NCBI RefSeq assembly: GCF_025699295.1
Contig: NZ_JAILWB010000005.1
Location: 229,265-293,264 of the forward strand
Source of the DNA: Hydrogenophaga sp.
GTDB taxonomy: Bacteria > Pseudomonadota > Gammaproteobacteria > Burkholderiales > Burkholderiaceae_C
Length of the DNA stretch: 64,000 nt
Reading direction: 5' to 3'
Every line of letters begins with the position of its first letter. The first letter of the stretch is position 1. A program made the translations under genes and the position numbers. Positions 62,630-64,000 of the stretch are shown here, piece after piece. The notes below the pieces were generated by a model that was given only the letters and a program-made list of their open reading frames with translations, was not told the DNA's origin and did no database searches.

Positions 62630-64000
62630 TCAACGGATCAAGTAGGGACCTTTCCAAGCCTGCGGAAGCAAGGGATAGCTTGTGGGTTGGTGGGTGTAGC
62701 CGATGCTCAGGTTCTGCCCGTCGGTTCTGGCATTGCCGCGGGTGGTGAGACGACGGCCCACGAGCACCACGTCGGCGTTGGTCCGGGGGCCACGGGCAAA
62801 GCGGTTGTTCTCGACGATCACGTCTTCGATCCCTTCGTTGCTGTCCGGCCCATCGTTCTGGGGGCGAACCGCGACCGTCCAGGCGTTGTTGTCAGCCGGA
62901 TCACCCATCAGGTTGTTCGCAATGACGATCTGGCTGGACGCCCAGTTGGCTCCCGAGATGGCGTAGTTGTCGTTGTACGCGCCAACCCCTCCCGAATGCA
63001 GCTTCAGAGAATGCCGAAGACCATCCGAGGACATGCCTCGCAGCGCGTTGTGCGCAATGACCGACTTGTGGGCTCTGTAGAGCCGCACCGTGTGCTGACT
63101 GGCGCGGCCGAAGTCGTTGCCCAGCAGGGCCAGGCGGGAGGCGACCGCCTGCAGGTTGGCCAGGGGCGTGTCATCGCCCTCGGTGCTGCCGATCACGCGG
63201 TTCTCGACGATGAAGATCTCGTGCGGGTTGTAGAACGCGCTCACGGGCGCCGTCCGGTAGGGATCTGCAGGCGCCCAGTAATCAATGGCGCTCCCAATGA
63301 CAATGCCGTTGTTCACGGTGCTGCCGGGATCATCGAGGTCGTTGCGCAGAATGAGCACCTTGGAAGCCGACGCCGTCTGATCGATTCCGTTGGCAATATC
63401 GAGATCCATCACGGTGATGTCGTCGGGGAAATCCCCCGTCCCTCCGCGACCCGTGCCGATCTGCGCAGACTGAATCCGTGGTTTCGCGCCCGTGCCATAG
63501 GCGCCGACCTGGACGCCATCGTCCTCGTTGCGCACCGAGATCGCGGCAAAGCTCTCGCCCCTTCGCAGGAGAACCCGCTTGCCATCCAGGCTGGAGGGCA
63601 GTGTCGTCTGCTGCGCAGCTCCCGAAGGGCAACCTGCATAGTTGGCCGAGGAGGACACACAAACCGTCCGGGTGCCCGCATAGAACGCCGCAGCATCCTG
63701 CACCGTCACCGAAACCGTTGACTCGTGGTACTGCCCATTGGGAGCACTGACGCGGACACGCACGGAATAGGTGCCAGGCAGCTCGAACACGTGCGCCGCA
63801 AGCGGTCCGCCGCTCTGGGTGTTCTTGGAAGCACCCGAAATGCCCCAGGTTTGTCCGCTGTTGTTGCCGAAGTTGAATTCGTAGGTCAGATCGTGGAACG
63901 CATACGTGCCGCTCGCGCCCAGTGAAGAAGCCGTGGCGTCGAACATGACGGCCAGCGGAGCAACACCACTCAAGCGGCTTGCCTGCAGAACAGCAGTAGG
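62630..64000 (-). CDS. PKD-domain / right-handed beta-helix surface protein, 5-prime truncated
   Basis: The frame is still open at the window edge, so the N terminus lies beyond base 64000; about 457 codons are present. Residues near the edge (RLSGVAPLAVMFDATASS to GTYSVRVRVSAPNGQYHESTVSVTV) form a PKD-like immunoglobulin domain. The rest is a parallel beta-helix with repeated turns such as VMDLDIANG, IFIVENRVIGS, LLGNDFG, SVIAHNALRGM, IVIANNLMG and VIVENNRFARG. This is the layout of secreted polysaccharide-binding or -cleaving proteins. No export signal is visible in the part present. The protein ends AWKGPYLIR. Confidence 0.8.
   Translation of the reverse strand, partial: PTAVLQASRLSGVAPLAVMFDATASSLGASGTYAFHDLTYEFNFGNNSGQTWGISGASKNTQSGGPLAAHVFELPGTYSVRVRVSAPNGQYHESTVSVTVQDAAAFYAGTRTVCVSSSANYAGCPSGAAQQTTLPSSLDGKRVLLRRGESFAAISVRNEDDGVQVGAYGTGAKPRIQSAQIGTGRGGTGDFPDDITVMDLDIANGIDQTASASKVLILRNDLDDPGSTVNNGIVIGSAIDYWAPADPYRTAPVSAFYNPHEIFIVENRVIGSTEGDDTPLANLQAVASRLALLGNDFGRASQHTVRLYRAHKSVIAHNALRGMSSDGLRHSLKLHSGGVGAYNDNYAISGANWASSQIVIANNLMGDPADNNAWTVAVRPQNDGPDSNEGIEDVIVENNRFARGPRTNADVVLVGRRLTTRGNARTDGQNLSIGYTHQPTSYPLLPQAWKGPYLIR

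Overview
The window is high-GC, densely coded chromosomal DNA with the gene content of a beta-proteobacterium of the order Burkholderiales, most likely family Comamonadaceae. The pointers are a Bug-type solute-binding protein, SlmA beside argB, several polyhydroxyalkanoate (PHA) granule proteins, an IcmF-type fused mutase, and GC-rich dispersed repeats at gene ends. Genus is not decided. I saw no phage, insertion sequence, CRISPR array, tRNA or rRNA. No gene-free gap is longer than about 280 bases.

1-4730 (+): the end of a Bug-family binding protein, then an aromatic ring-cleavage set (ACMSD-like amidohydrolase, two-domain extradiol dioxygenase, FAH-family hydrolase, MhpA-like flavin hydroxylase). 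4776-11109 (-): one phosphonate operon, phnD-phnC-phnE-phnA-Fe-ADH-phnY, with a divergent LysR regulator and a Pho-box-like site between. 12432-14478: ankyrin protein, methyltransferase, enoyl-CoA hydratase. 14627-16909: surface patatin (type Vd-like). 16928-25075 (-): fatty-acid beta-oxidation genes under a TetR regulator, with a DUF559 gene set in repeats lodged between the two core enzymes. 25236-29129 (-): slmA, a two-component system, argB.

29292-45422: storage lipids and hydrolases. It holds a two-domain fatty acyl-CoA reductase, a PhaM/PhaF-like phasin, a patatin, a PHA-system protein, an acyl-CoA-binding protein and a WS/DGAT acyltransferase. Together these suggest wax ester or triacylglycerol synthesis beside PHA. 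Between them lie an M20/M14 hydrolase pair, two tandem orphan ABC binding proteins, a molybdopterin enzyme and a lipoprotein aminopeptidase.

46303-50640 is the most striking part: a self-contained alpha-hydroxyketone (CAI-1/LAI-1 type) quorum-sensing island. It has a CqsA/LqsA-like synthase, a CqsS-like membrane kinase without its receiver, a separate response regulator with an enlarged receiver domain, and a divergent LuxR-type regulator whose start is preceded by a perfect inverted repeat. 50810-56976: an ETHE1-rhodanese sulfur enzyme and a TRAP transporter operon with an amidase; a strong terminator separates the binding protein from the permeases. 57053-61384: a 22-bp perfect palindrome upstream of a PPK2 kinase and a fused isobutyryl-CoA mutase. 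The window closes with a DUF6352-like protein and a truncated PKD/beta-helix surface protein.
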